A DNA stretch of 27,482 bases from Gallionella sp. UBA6045 (GTDB taxonomy: Bacteria > Pseudomonadota > Gammaproteobacteria > Burkholderiales > Gallionellaceae): NCBI GenBank assembly GCA_002429165.1, contig DIYV01000117.1:1302-28783 (forward strand), written 5' to 3'. The notes under the pieces are model-generated. The model was not told where the DNA came from. It did no database searches and saw only the letters and a program-made list of their open reading frames with translations. This document shows positions 7,534 to 15,736 of the stretch, piece after piece (the first letter of the stretch is position 1; every line of letters begins with the position of its first letter). A program made the position numbers and the translations under genes.

Positions 7534-8808
7534 ATGACGAGGCGACCGCTTATATTTCTATTGCTTGGTTGCATTTGCAGCACCAGTCCAAGTGCGGCCG
7601 AGAATGTTCCGGATGCAACTGCCGATATCGGTTCTTTACCCGATTACAGAGATACTTTGCTCGGTGACTGGGGTGGCAGACGCAAAGTTATGAGTGATGC
7701 GGGATATGACTGGGAGATCGTCTACAAGCTCGATCTGCTCTGTAAAGTCTCCCCGCCTGGCCGAAAGACTTACGGTCTGGATAACCTGGATATCAAACTT
7801 GCGCTGGATGGTGAAAAGATTGCCGGTCTCAAGGGCAGCAGCGGCTTGCTGTATGTCCTGAGCAACCGTGGCGGCAAGCCGGTAGCGCAGGGCGATCACT
7901 CAGCCGGTCTGGACAACATCGAAACACCCGCAGGGGGCAATACCACCAAGCTGTACCAGGCATGGATACAGCAAACCTTTCTGGACGAGCGGTTGTCGAT
8001 ACTGGCCGGATTGTATGATTTAAACTCAGAGTTTTATGTAACCGAGTCGGCATCCCTGTTCATCCAGCCCGTTTACGGTATTGGCGCGGAGATGGCCGGC
8101 ACCGGACAAAACGGTCCGTCCATCTTCCCCACGACCTCACCGGCCTTGCGCGTCAAGGCAGAAGCGGCCGGTTACTATTTGCAGGCTGCCACTCTGGACG
8201 GCGTATCGGGCGATCCCAATAATCCCCATGGCACGCATGTGCAATTCAACAGGGGGGATGGCGCGCTGAATGTGATCGAAGGCGCCATGCCGCTGAGCGC
8301 GGCGGAGAATGCGCATGACAACAAGTTGGCACTGGGGGCGTGGCGTTATACCGCCCGCTTCGACGATTTGATCGATGTGGACAGCAACGGCAATCCGGTC
8401 AAGAGAGTCAGCCATGGCTACTATGCCATGCTGGAAAAAGTGCTGCGTTACAAACCCGGCAGCAATGAAGAAAGCATCAACGGTTTCGTGCGAGCCGGAA
8501 AGGCCGACGGCGACACTTTTCAATTCGATATGTCCTGGAGCACCGGGCTGGTATTTTCAGGCCTGTTTGCCGGACGTGACCGGGATCAATTGGGTATCGC
8601 CTATGCACAGGAACGCAACGGTGAAAAATGGCGTGTCTACTCTGGCAACCCTGTTGTTTTCGAAAAATCACTGGAATTATCCTATCGCTATCGGGCGATG
8701 CCGGGGCTGGTATTGCAGCCGGAGGTCCAGTACCTGATCAACCACAGCAGCGACCCTGCCCAGGATAAAAACTGGTGGCTGGGCATGCGCTTCGAGACTA
8801 CATTTTAA
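7534..8808 (+). CDS. OprB-family outer-membrane porin
   Basis: The 424-residue product starts with a signal peptide (basic MTRRP, hydrophobic core, cleavage probably near SPSAA). It then shows the OprB signature LLGDWGGRR near residues 42-50. Alternating hydrophobic residues typical of beta-strands run throughout, and the protein ends in Phe (RFETTF), the usual C-terminal signal for the BAM complex. OprB-type porins let sugars and other small solutes cross the outer membrane. The gene stands alone, 148 bp after the DedA gene and convergent with pstB. No Pho box was found upstream, so a role in phosphate uptake is not supported. Substrate unknown. Confidence 0.82.
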   Translation: MTRRPLIFLLLGCICSTSPSAAENVPDATADIGSLPDYRDTLLGDWGGRRKVMSDAGYDWEIVYKLDLLCKVSPPGRKTYGLDNLDIKLALDGEKIAGLKGSSGLLYVLSNRGGKPVAQGDHSAGLDNIETPAGGNTTKLYQAWIQQTFLDERLSILAGLYDLNSEFYVTESASLFIQPVYGIGAEMAGTGQNGPSIFPTTSPALRVKAEAAGYYLQAATLDGVSGDPNNPHGTHVQFNRGDGALNVIEGAMPLSAAENAHDNKLALGAWRYTARFDDLIDVDSNGNPVKRVSHGYYAMLEKVLRYKPGSNEESINGFVRAGKADGDTFQFDMSWSTGLVFSGLFAGRDRDQLGIAYAQERNGEKWRVYSGNPVVFEKSLELSYRYRAMPGLVLQPEVQYLINHSSDPAQDKNWWLGMRFETTF

Positions 8809-8826
8809 AGCCTGGCTTTAATATAT

Positions 8827-8842
8827 CGCTGCAGTCGCAGCG
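8827..8842. terminator. Small hairpin between the convergent porin and pstB genes
   Basis: CGCTGC-AGTC-GCAGCG gives a 6-bp stem with a 4-nt loop, 19 nt past the porin stop. Neither strand shows a U-tract. It is the only tidy hairpin in the 90-bp convergent gap, so it is a weak terminator candidate. Confidence 0.3.
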
Positions 8843-8898
8843 GATAAGGCCGGCTCAAAACTTCTCCGGCGGCATTGCTGGTTTGACTCTGTGTCTGA

Positions 8899-9672
8899 TC
8901 AACCAAATCTGCCAGTGATGTAATCCTCGGTCTCTTTGCGCTTCGGGTTGGTGAATACAGAGCTGGTTTCGCCGAGCTCGATCAGGTCGCCAAGGTACAT
9001 GTAGGCGGTGTAGTCGGAGATACGCGCGGCTTGCTGCATGTTGTGCGTGACGATCACGATGGTGAAGTCTTCCTTCAGCTCGTCGATCAGTTTCTCGATA
9101 TGGGCAGTGGAGATCGGGTCCAGCGCGGAGGTGGGCTCGTCCAGCAGCAGTATTTGGGGTTTGACCGCAATGGCACGGGCGATGCACAGGCGCTGCTGCT
9201 GGCCGCCGGAAAGCCCGGTGCCGCTTTGTTTGAGCTTGTCTTTCACCTCGCCCCACAGCGCGGCCTTGCGCAACGCCCATTCCACGCGGGCTTCCATGTC
9301 ATGCTTGCTGAGGTTTTCGTACAGCTTTACCCCGAATGCGATGTTGTCGTAGATGGACATCGGGAACGGCGTGGGCTTCTGGAACACCATCCCGATCTTG
9401 GCGCGCAACATGTTCAGGTCTTGTTTGGGGTCGAGAATATTCGCGCCATCGAGCAGGATCTCCCCGGTGGCTTTTTGTTTCGGATAGAGCTGATACATGC
9501 GGTTGAAGGTGCGCAGCAGGGTGGACTTGCCGCATCCGGACGGTCCGATGAACGCGGTCACCATCTTTTCCGCGATGCTCAGGTTGATATCATTGAGCGC
9601 GCGGTAATTCCCGTAATAAAAATTCAGGTTTTTGATGATCATCTTCGGATTGGCGACTATTTCGATGTCCAT
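8899..9672 (-). CDS. pstB: Phosphate ABC transporter ATP-binding protein PstB
   Basis: Cytoplasmic ATPase that powers high-affinity phosphate import through PstCA. All ABC motifs are visible in 257 residues: Walker [10 protein letters not shown] (43-51), Q-loop Q98 in [15 protein letters not shown] (a stretch typical of PstB), signature LSGGQ (154-158), Walker B ILLLDE (174-179) and the switch histidine H210. It is the last gene of the minus-strand pst transcription unit, 23 nt after pstA. phoU, which usually follows, is instead upstream of pstS. Confidence 0.97.
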   Translation of the reverse strand: MDIEIVANPKMIIKNLNFYYGNYRALNDINLSIAEKMVTAFIGPSGCGKSTLLRTFNRMYQLYPKQKATGEILLDGANILDPKQDLNMLRAKIGMVFQKPTPFPMSIYDNIAFGVKLYENLSKHDMEARVEWALRKAALWGEVKDKLKQSGTGLSGGQQQRLCIARAIAVKPQILLLDEPTSALDPISTAHIEKLIDELKEDFTIVIVTHNMQQAARISDYTAYMYLGDLIELGETSSVFTNPKRKETEDYITGRFG

Positions 9673-9695
9673 GGGCTTGCCTTGTTAATAACCGG

Positions 9696-10550
9696 TTAAT
9701 GGGTGGTGGCGCTTTGCCGGAACAGCACGCGCGCCAAAATGTTGAGTGTCAGCACACTGAGGGTGATCAGCAGCGCGCCGGCCCAGGCCAGATGTTGCCA
9801 GTCATCATAGGGGCTCATCGCGAACTGGAAGATCACCACCGGCAAATTGGCCATCGGCTGATTCATGTTGCTGCTCCAGAACTGGTTGTTAAGCGCGGTA
9901 AACAGCAGCGGCGCGGTTTCGCCGCTGATACGCGCCACTGCCAGCAATACCCCGGTGATGATGCCTGCGCGCGCGGCGCGCAGCGTGACGAAATTGACGA
10001 CTTTCCATTGCGGTGCGCCGAGTGCCGCTGCTGCCTCGCGCAGTGTGCTGGGTACCAGGCGCAACATGTTTTCGGTGGTGCGAATGACGACCGGGATCAC
10101 CAGGATGGCCAAGGCTAGTGCACCCGCCCAGCCGGAAAAGTGCTTGACCTTGATCACATAAATCTCATAGACGAACAGGCCGATCACGATGGACGGTGCG
10201 GAGAGCAGCACGTCGTTGATGAAGCGGGTGACCGGCGCCATCCAGCCGCGATGTCCGAATTCAGCCAGATAGGTGCCGGCCAGGATGCCGATCGGCGTGC
10301 CGATCAGGGTGCCGACCACGGTCATCATCAGGCTGCCCGCGATGGCATTAAGCAGGCCGCCCGAATCTCCCGGGGGCGGGGTCATCTGAGTAAACACCGC
10401 AGGGACCAGCGATGGCAGCCCGTGATCCAGCAATGTAAACAGGATCCAGCACAGCCAGAACAAGCCAAACATCATGGCCAGCACCGAAACCGAAAGTCCC
10501 ACCGCGTTGATGAGGCGGCGGCGAGTATACAGACTCGGCAAAATGTTCAT
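9696..10550 (-). CDS. pstA: Phosphate ABC transporter permease PstA
   Basis: Inner-membrane permease half of the Pst phosphate importer; 284 residues with about six hydrophobic helices. The binding-protein-dependent transport (EAA-like) loop is seen at [20 protein letters not shown], followed by [28 protein letters not shown], characteristic of PstA. The ATG overlaps the pstC stop by 4 nt (ATGA), indicating coupled translation. The order pstC-pstA-pstB is standard. Confidence 0.96.
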   Translation of the reverse strand: MNILPSLYTRRRLINAVGLSVSVLAMMFGLFWLCWILFTLLDHGLPSLVPAVFTQMTPPPGDSGGLLNAIAGSLMMTVVGTLIGTPIGILAGTYLAEFGHRGWMAPVTRFINDVLLSAPSIVIGLFVYEIYVIKVKHFSGWAGALALAILVIPVVIRTTENMLRLVPSTLREAAAALGAPQWKVVNFVTLRAARAGIITGVLLAVARISGETAPLLFTALNNQFWSSNMNQPMANLPVVIFQFAMSPYDDWQHLAWAGALLITLSVLTLNILARVLFRQSATTH

Positions 10551-11509
10551 GAGGCTTGTCCTTCCCGTTTACCGAGTTTGTATAGCATGTAGCGCGCGAT
10601 GGACAGCACCACGAATGTAATGAAGAACAGGATCAGGCCAAGCTCGATCAGCGAAGATGTGTAGAGATCGCCGAATGCCTCGTTGAATTCGTTGGCCAGT
10701 GCCGAGGAAATGCTGTTGCCCGGCATCAGCAGGGACTTGCTCAAGTCATGTGAATTACCGATCACGAAGGTGACAGCCATGGTTTCGCCCAGTGCGCGCC
10801 CGAGTCCCAGCATGATGCCGCCGGCCACACCCACCTTGGTGTAGGGCAATACGACCTGCCACATCACTTCCCAAGTGGTCGCGCCGACTGCATAAGCGGA
10901 TTCCTTGAGCATGGGGGGCACCACATCGAAAACGTCGCGCATCACCGAAGCAATGAACGGGATGACCATGATGGCGAGAATGATCCCTGCAGTCAGCAGG
11001 CCGATACCCATCGGAGGGCCGGAAAAGAACGGGCCGATGTAGGGCAGCGTGCCGATATGCTTGTTCAGCCACGGCTCTACCGTATCGGCGAACATCGGTG
11101 CAAAAATGAACAGACCCCACATGCCATAGATGATGCTGGGGATGCCGGCGAGCAATTCGATCGCGATGCCGAGCGGCCGGCGCAAAATGCGCGGCGAGAG
11201 TTCGGTGAGAAAAATGGCAATGCCAAAACTGACCGGTATCGCAATGAGCAGCGCGATGCCGGAAGTGACAAGCGTGCCGAAAACAGGTATCAGCGCGCCA
11301 AATTTTTCATTGACCGGGTCCCATTCGGAACTGGTCAGAAAGCCGAAACCAAAAGCGTGGATGGCAGGCATGCTGCCTACAACGAGTGAAGCGATAATAG
11401 CAGCCAACAGCGTCAATACACCGAATGCGCAGACTCGCGTCAGGCTCCGGAATGACAAGTCGAAGATTGCTTGTCGTTTAAGTTTCGCGTGCTGTGAAAA
11501 AATCGGCAT
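10547..11509 (-). CDS. pstC: Phosphate ABC transporter permease PstC
   Basis: Second inner-membrane permease of the Pst importer; 320 residues with multiple hydrophobic helices. Characteristic stretches are [17 protein letters not shown], the EAA-like loop around [18 protein letters not shown], and [17 protein letters not shown]. It starts 90 bp after pstS, beyond an intrinsic terminator, so it is probably expressed by readthrough at a lower level than PstS. It overlaps pstA by 4 nt. Confidence 0.96.
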   Translation of the reverse strand: MPIFSQHAKLKRQAIFDLSFRSLTRVCAFGVLTLLAAIIASLVVGSMPAIHAFGFGFLTSSEWDPVNEKFGALIPVFGTLVTSGIALLIAIPVSFGIAIFLTELSPRILRRPLGIAIELLAGIPSIIYGMWGLFIFAPMFADTVEPWLNKHIGTLPYIGPFFSGPPMGIGLLTAGIILAIMVIPFIASVMRDVFDVVPPMLKESAYAVGATTWEVMWQVVLPYTKVGVAGGIMLGLGRALGETMAVTFVIGNSHDLSKSLLMPGNSISSALANEFNEAFGDLYTSSLIELGLILFFITFVVLSIARYMLYKLGKREGQAS

Positions 11510-11528
11510 GGTGGCGTAATTCTTGGTT

Positions 11529-11556
11529 AAAAAATAACGGGGGCATCAAGCCCCCG
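11529..11556 (-). terminator. Intrinsic terminator between pstS and pstC
   Basis: On the minus strand a perfect 7-bp GC stem (CGGGGGC / GCCCCCG) with a 5-nt loop is followed by TTATTTTTT. It lies about 45 nt past the pstS stop. This is the best intrinsic terminator in the window and should partly uncouple abundant PstS from the pstCAB membrane genes. Confidence 0.85.
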
Positions 11557-11599
11557 CGATTATAGCTTATGGATGTGCTGTGTCAGCCACGCCCCACAT

Positions 11600-12649
11600 T
11601 TATTTCCAGACAGACTTGCCAGCTGCAGTCTTGATCTGTGATTTCCATTCTTTATGGATCAATTTAACCAGGCTTGCAGGCAACGGAACGTAATCCAGGT
11701 CCGAGGCCATTTTGCTGCCGTGTGCGTAGGACCATGCAAAGAACTTCAGCACTTCCTTGGCAGTTGCAGGCTTGTCCTGAACCTTGTACATCAGGATGAA
11801 GGTCGCGCCGGCGATAGGCCAGCTCTTTTTGCCGGCTTGATCGGTCAACAGCAGATAGAAGCCAGGAGCCTTGTTCCAGTCTGCTCCGGCTGCTGCTGCC
11901 TGGAATGCGGATGCTTCCGGCTGAACGTAATGGCCGTCGTGATTCTTCATGGAAACGTGGTTCATGTGGTTCTGCAGTGCATATGCATATTCCACATAGC
12001 CGATGGAACCCTTGATGCGTTGTACGTAAGAAGCAACACCTTCGTTACCCTTGCCGCCGGTACCGACTTTCCATGCAGGAGATGTCCCCACGCCTACGCT
12101 GGAGGTCCATTCCGGGCTGACCTTGGACAGGTAGTTGGTGAAAATGAAGCTGGTACCCGAACCATCGGAACGGTGCACGACAGTGATATCCTGGTCAGGC
12201 AGCTTGATATCCTTGTTCAATGCGACGATAGCGGGGTCATTCCACTTGGTGATCTTGCCCAGGTAGATGTCGGCCAGAGTCGCGCCGTCCAGTTTCAGCG
12301 TACCGGAAGTAACACCTTCCAGATTGACGACAGGAACCACACCGCCGATGACGGTCGGGAATTGCATCAGGCCATTTTTTTCCAGAACATCAGGCTCGAG
12401 GGGCATATCGGATGCGCCAAAGTCCACAGTCTTGGCTTCGATTTGCTTGATGCCGCCGCCGGAGCCGATGGACTGGTAGTTCAGGCCGATACCGGTATTT
12501 TTCTTGTAGGCATCAGCCCACTTGGAATAGACAGGGTACGGGAAAGTGGCGCCTGCACCGGTGATGTCGGTTGCCTGGCTCACTCCGGCGTAGGCGATTG
12601 CAGCGGTCGCCGCGATGCCGATAAAGAGTTGCTTCAGTTTGCTATTCAT
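11600..12649 (-). CDS. pstS: Periplasmic phosphate-binding protein PstS
   Basis: Captures phosphate in the periplasm and delivers it to PstCA. The 349-residue precursor has a signal peptide with cleavage likely after SQA (about residue 26). Phosphate-contact motifs follow in order: GAGATFPYPVYSKW, SIGSGGGIKQ, DFGASDMPL and HRSDGSGTSFIFTNYLS, with GTGGKGNEGVASYVQ further on. A GGAGA ribosome site precedes the ATG. A long open frame on the opposite strand spans the same stretch and is only a shadow. The gene has its own Pho-box promoter upstream and a strong terminator downstream. Confidence 0.97.
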   Translation of the reverse strand: MNSKLKQLFIGIAATAAIAYAGVSQATDITGAGATFPYPVYSKWADAYKKNTGIGLNYQSIGSGGGIKQIEAKTVDFGASDMPLEPDVLEKNGLMQFPTVIGGVVPVVNLEGVTSGTLKLDGATLADIYLGKITKWNDPAIVALNKDIKLPDQDITVVHRSDGSGTSFIFTNYLSKVSPEWTSSVGVGTSPAWKVGTGGKGNEGVASYVQRIKGSIGYVEYAYALQNHMNHVSMKNHDGHYVQPEASAFQAAAAGADWNKAPGFYLLLTDQAGKKSWPIAGATFILMYKVQDKPATAKEVLKFFAWSYAHGSKMASDLDYVPLPASLVKLIHKEWKSQIKTAAGKSVWK

Positions 12650-12732
12650 TAATGTCTCCAGTTGAATTGAGTATGGTGCTTGCCGCTATTGTTGATAGCT
12701 GATTAAAACAGCAACACTTTGTTGCGGAGCCC

Positions 12733-12738
12733 ATGTTA
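12733..12738 (-). promoter_or_regulatory. -10 element of the pstS promoter
   Basis: TAACAT on the minus strand begins 10 nt after the last Pho half-site, the spacing seen at PhoB-activated promoters where the Pho box replaces the -35 element. It is about 84 nt upstream of the pstS ATG. Confidence 0.6.
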
Positions 12739-12748
12739 GGGAGATATT

Positions 12749-12766
12749 GTTACAGGAATATTACAG
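12749..12766 (-). promoter_or_regulatory. Pho box upstream of pstS
   Basis: On the minus strand CTGTAAT-ATTC-CTGTAAC gives two 7-nt PhoB half-sites separated by 4 nt, matching CTGTCAT-N4-CTGTCAY with A for C at the fifth position of each. It is placed correctly relative to the TAACAT -10 element. It implies PhoB-dependent induction of pstS when phosphate is scarce. Confidence 0.8.
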
Positions 12767-12853
12767 TAAATCGTTGCCGACAGGATATTTGGGAGTCTGT
12801 TGTGTCACGGGCGGTTTCGAGTGCATTTCACCCCTCTGCAGCCATGAGCGTGA

Positions 12854-13570
12854 CTATTGCAGGTTTTCGCCCACTTCGCGCTCGATCTCTTCAATAGTTG
12901 TATGGCGCACATCATGTCCTTTGACCATGTAGACCACATATTCGGACATGTTCTTGGCATGGTCGCCTATGCGCTCAAGGGCTTTGGCGATAAACAGGAT
13001 CTCCAGTGCGCTGGAAATGGCACGCGGGTCTTCCATCATGAAGGAGACGATATAACGCAAAATGACGCGGAATTCCTCGTCCACCTGCTCATCCTGGCGC
13101 ACGACCTCTCCGACAGCGGAAATATCCATCTTGGAAAAAGCGTCCAGCGACTTTTCCAGCATGTTAAGCGTCAGAATTGAAACATTCTTTATCTTTTCAA
13201 AACGCGGCAAGGTCAGGTTGTTTTTCTGCGCTAATTGCTTCGCCGTGATTGCGATATTTTTCGCCTCATCGCCGATGCGTTCGAGATCGGTTATTGTCTT
13301 GATCACCATGATCACCATACGCAAGTCGACTGCCGTCGGTTGTCGGCGGGCGATGATTTGGGTGCAGCTTTCGTCTATATCCACTTCCAGTGCATTGACG
13401 CGGTGGTCATCGGAGATGATGCGATCCATCGATGTCACATCTCCATTGGTCAGCGACTCAATGGCAAGCCGGACCTGGTTTTTCACCAGTTCGCCCATTT
13501 GCATAACCCGGGCACGCACAGATTCAAGCTCGACGTCATACTGTTTCATGGTGTGTTCACTGTTGGCCAT
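12854..13570 (-). CDS. phoU: Phosphate signalling regulator PhoU
   Basis: Links the Pst transporter to the PhoR/PhoB system, keeping the Pho response off when phosphate is ample. The 238-residue all-helical protein shows the two internal-repeat metal motifs of PhoU: LERIGDEAKN (97-106) and LERIGDHAKN (198-207). Acidic ExxxD-type residues lie between them. The ribosome site AGGAAGG precedes the ATG. Unlike most pst loci, phoU is upstream of pstS, 204 bp away, and has its own Pho box. phoB and phoR are not in the window. Confidence 0.96.
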   Translation of the reverse strand: MANSEHTMKQYDVELESVRARVMQMGELVKNQVRLAIESLTNGDVTSMDRIISDDHRVNALEVDIDESCTQIIARRQPTAVDLRMVIMVIKTITDLERIGDEAKNIAITAKQLAQKNNLTLPRFEKIKNVSILTLNMLEKSLDAFSKMDISAVGEVVRQDEQVDEEFRVILRYIVSFMMEDPRAISSALEILFIAKALERIGDHAKNMSEYVVYMVKGHDVRHTTIEEIEREVGENLQ

Positions 13571-13605
13571 CTGATACCTTCCTGCCGGGTTCGGATAAAC
13601 GGGCG

Positions 13606-13611
13606 ATAGTA
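13606..13611 (-). promoter_or_regulatory. -10 element of the phoU promoter
   Basis: TACTAT on the minus strand lies exactly 10 nt after the second Pho half-site and 35 nt upstream of the phoU ATG. The geometry repeats that at pstS. Confidence 0.55.
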
Positions 13612-13621
13612 ACCTTGCGGT

Positions 13622-13639
13622 ATGACAATTATGTTACAA
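13622..13639 (-). promoter_or_regulatory. Pho box upstream of phoU
   Basis: TTGTAAC-ATAA-TTGTCAT on the minus strand fits the PhoB tandem half-site pattern (7+4+7 nt) and sits 10 nt upstream of a TACTAT -10 element. phoU therefore appears to be controlled by PhoB independently of pstSCAB. Confidence 0.72.
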
Positions 13640-13730
13640 AAATGTCCGTTGCCAATGCAGTATTCCGCCTTCCAATTAAATTATTCCAGGCCAACTCGCG
13701 TATTCGGGATTTTTGTGTTCTAATCGCGTT

Positions 13731-13743
13731 TATCATTTCGATA
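13731..13743 (+). promoter_or_regulatory. Possible ArsR operator upstream of arsR
   Basis: TATC-ATTTC-GATA is a short inverted repeat 24 nt upstream of the arsR start, in an AT-rich promoter region, where an autoregulating ArsR dimer would be expected to bind. The arms are only 4 nt, so this is a weak candidate. Confidence 0.3.
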
Positions 13744-13767
13744 GTTGTTTAACAGTGGAAATATAAA

Positions 13768-14082
13768 ATGATGAAACCGGCACAGGTTGTCAAAGCATTA
13801 TCTGCCCTGGCGCAGCCCACGCGCCTGGCGTTGTACCGCTTATTGGTGGCACGCGGTCCGGACGGGATGGCGGCGGGGCAAGTGTCCGAAAAGCTGAAGG
13901 TGTCCCCGGCGACCCTGTCGTTTCATTTCAGGACGCTCAGTCACGCAGGGCTGATCGAGAGCAGGCAGGAGGGGCGTTTCATTTATTACGCCGCGAATTA
14001 CATGGTGATGAATGACATGTTGGCATACCTTACGGAAAACTGCTGCGGAGGGGATCCTGATGCCTGCAAGCCGGCAAGGTAA
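13768..14082 (+). CDS. arsR: ArsR-family arsenite-responsive repressor
   Basis: Winged-helix repressor of 104 residues that would keep the downstream cluster off until As(III) binds. The core shows ALAQPTRLALYRLL, a recognition helix region VSEKLKVSPATLSFHFRTLSHAGL, and the wing ESRQEGRFIYYAAN. The alpha3 ELCVCDL sensor of E. coli ArsR is absent. Instead three cysteines lie at the C-terminus (C92, C93, C100 in ENCCGGDPDAC). This matches the sensor layout described for Acidithiobacillus ferrooxidans-type ArsR. First gene of the plus-strand ars cluster and divergent from phoU. A second ATG (Met2) follows immediately, so the start could be one codon later. Confidence 0.92.
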   Translation: MMKPAQVVKALSALAQPTRLALYRLLVARGPDGMAAGQVSEKLKVSPATLSFHFRTLSHAGLIESRQEGRFIYYAANYMVMNDMLAYLTENCCGGDPDACKPAR

Positions 14083-14109
14083 CAGTCCGGGAAGTTATAA
14101 GGAAACCGC

Positions 14110-15138
14110 ATGAATGCTATTTTGAACCGCCAGCCGCGTTCCTTTCTGGCCGTCGCTGCCGTGATCTGGTTCGGTATCTACAAAATACTGGAGCCGCTTT
14201 CGCACACCCTGGTGAATGCGCTGCAGCTTGAGCCGGGCAGTCATGCCTACGACGCGCTGCAATTCTTCCTGTATGACACGCCCAAGGTGCTATTGCTGTT
14301 GGCCGGCGTGGTAATGGTGATGGGCATGGTCAATTCCTACTTCACCCCGGAACGGACACGCGCCCTGCTTTCCGGGCGCCATGAAGGTGTCGGCAACATC
14401 ATGGCCGCCCTGCTTGGTATTGTCACGCCGTTCTGTTCCTGTTCCGCGGTGCCTCTGTTCATCGGCTTCGTGCAGGCGGGTGTGCCGTTGGGCGTGACCT
14501 TCTCCTTTCTGATTTCCGCACCCATGGTCAACGAAATCGCTCTCGCACTGCTGTTCGCGCTGTTCGGCTGGAAGATTGCCGCGCTGTACCTGGTTCTGGG
14601 ACTGTCCATCGCTATCGTATCCGGATACATCATCGGCCGTCTCAAAATGGAAGCGCATCTGGAAGACTGGGTGCGCAACATGGCTCATGTGCAGGCGACT
14701 GTGGGTGTAGATGAACTGACATTGACTGATCGCATTTCCGCCGGGTTTGCCAGCGTGCGCGAAATCGTCGGCAAGGTGTGGCCTTATGTGCTGGCCGGTA
14801 TCGCCATCGGTGCAGCGATCCACGGTTATGTGCCGCAGGATTTCATGGCCGGACTGATGGGCAAGGATGCACCCTGGTGGTCGGTGCCGGCCTCGGTATT
14901 GATCGGTGTGCCGATGTACACCAATGCAGCAGGCATCATCCCCATCGTCGAGGCGCTGCTGGCGAAGGGCGCATCACTCGGCACCGTGCTGGCCTTCATG
15001 ATGAGCGTGATTGCGCTGTCCTTGCCGGAGATGGTGATATTGCGCAAGGTGCTGAAACCAAGACTGATCGCGACATTCGTTGGCGTCGTGGCGAGCGGCA
15101 TCATGCTGGTCGGTTATGTGTTCAATGCGATGGTGTGA
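14110..15138 (+). CDS. arsP: ArsP-type permease (DUF318/YraQ family), probable organoarsenical efflux
   Basis: A 342-residue membrane protein with about eight to ten hydrophobic helices. It has the family signature TPFCSCSAVPLFIGFVQAG (C109 and C111), then SAPMVNEIAL, and a second-half repeat VPMYTNAAGIIPIVEALL and SLPEMVILRKVLK. In ArsP the paired cysteines have been tied to binding trivalent organoarsenicals such as methylarsenite. Other permeases of this family have no proven substrate, so the function is inferred from the motif and from lying 27 bp after arsR. Its stop overlaps the next start by 4 nt (GTGA). Confidence 0.85.
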   Translation: MNAILNRQPRSFLAVAAVIWFGIYKILEPLSHTLVNALQLEPGSHAYDALQFFLYDTPKVLLLLAGVVMVMGMVNSYFTPERTRALLSGRHEGVGNIMAALLGIVTPFCSCSAVPLFIGFVQAGVPLGVTFSFLISAPMVNEIALALLFALFGWKIAALYLVLGLSIAIVSGYIIGRLKMEAHLEDWVRNMAHVQATVGVDELTLTDRISAGFASVREIVGKVWPYVLAGIAIGAAIHGYVPQDFMAGLMGKDAPWWSVPASVLIGVPMYTNAAGIIPIVEALLAKGASLGTVLAFMMSVIALSLPEMVILRKVLKPRLIATFVGVVASGIMLVGYVFNAMV

Positions 15139-15410
15139 GCGTGTCGTCTTGCGCCACACCGCCAGCGAATGCACCCGTCGTCAGCATCACGCTGGCGGGA
15201 TCGGGAGAGCCGCTGCTGCGTATGGAGAAACGCCTGTCCTGCGCGGCGGCGGGTTTGGGGATCCGGTTGAACATTGAGATTCGCAAAGACGCCGATGCGT
15301 TGGGTCTCGCCCATCAGCAAACGCCCGCCGTGCTGCACGACGGCAAGGTGATTTTCAGCGGGCTGCATCGCACCGAGGAAATCGAAGTCTGGTTGGAAAA
15401 TCTGGTTTGA
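15135..15410 (+). CDS. Degenerate mini-thioredoxin-like protein lacking CxxC
   Basis: A 91-residue product that aligns by eye with the CxxC mini-thioredoxin encoded two genes downstream. Shared features are a beta-strand start (VSITLAGSG versus IKVLGTGC), the cis-proline region QTPAVLHDGKVIFSG versus ATPGVVVDGKVVHAG, and a final helix EEIEVWLENL. The redox motif GCANC is replaced by GEPLL, so it cannot act as a disulfide reductase in the usual way. Two cysteines remain elsewhere (C6, C34). The GTG at 15135 overlaps the permease stop by 4 nt; a GTG two codons later is an alternative. Function unknown, perhaps a partner of the permease. Confidence 0.7.
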   Translation: MSVSSCATPPANAPVVSITLAGSGEPLLRMEKRLSCAAAGLGIRLNIEIRKDADALGLAHQQTPAVLHDGKVIFSGLHRTEEIEVWLENLV

Positions 15411-15468
15411 ATATCCGTTTGCGCCGCCCGGACTTTGGCGGCGCGCAGTTGGCAAGAGGAACAGTAAA

Positions 15469-15717
15469 ATGGAAATTAATCGCATCGTCAGTATTTTCGC
15501 CGGTTTCATGGTCATGCTGAGTCTGGGCCTGGCGCACTGGATGGGGCAGGTCGACCTGTCGCATATGAGTTGGCTGTGGCTGACCCTGTTCGTCGGCTTC
15601 AACCTGTTTCAAATGGGCTTTACCGGCTTTTGCCCGCTGGTGAAGATTCTGGGCTGGTTCGGCTATGACAAGAGCAAGTGCTGTACGCCTGCCAAAGACG
15701 GTAAATCCTGCTGCTGA
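15469..15717 (+). CDS. DUF2892 (YgaP-like) inner-membrane protein with Cys-rich tail
   Basis: An 82-residue protein with two hydrophobic helices (about 8-25 and 34-52). The DUF2892 signature FVGFNLFQMGFTGFCPL ends at C55. The family includes the membrane part of E. coli YgaP. The tail carries two cysteine pairs (C71-C72 and C81-C82), facing the cytoplasm if the N-terminus is also inside, and could bind As(III) or another soft metal; that role is inference. AGAGGA precedes the ATG. It is sandwiched between the degenerate and the intact mini-thioredoxin genes. Confidence 0.85.
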   Translation: MEINRIVSIFAGFMVMLSLGLAHWMGQVDLSHMSWLWLTLFVGFNLFQMGFTGFCPLVKILGWFGYDKSKCCTPAKDGKSCC

Positions 15718-15736
15718 TCATCATGGAGAGCACGAA

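Noticed and set aside
11654..12652. 332-codon plus-strand open frame opposite pstS
   Set aside because: It mirrors the whole pstS gene, which has complete motifs and a signal peptide; the antisense product has no recognisable domain.
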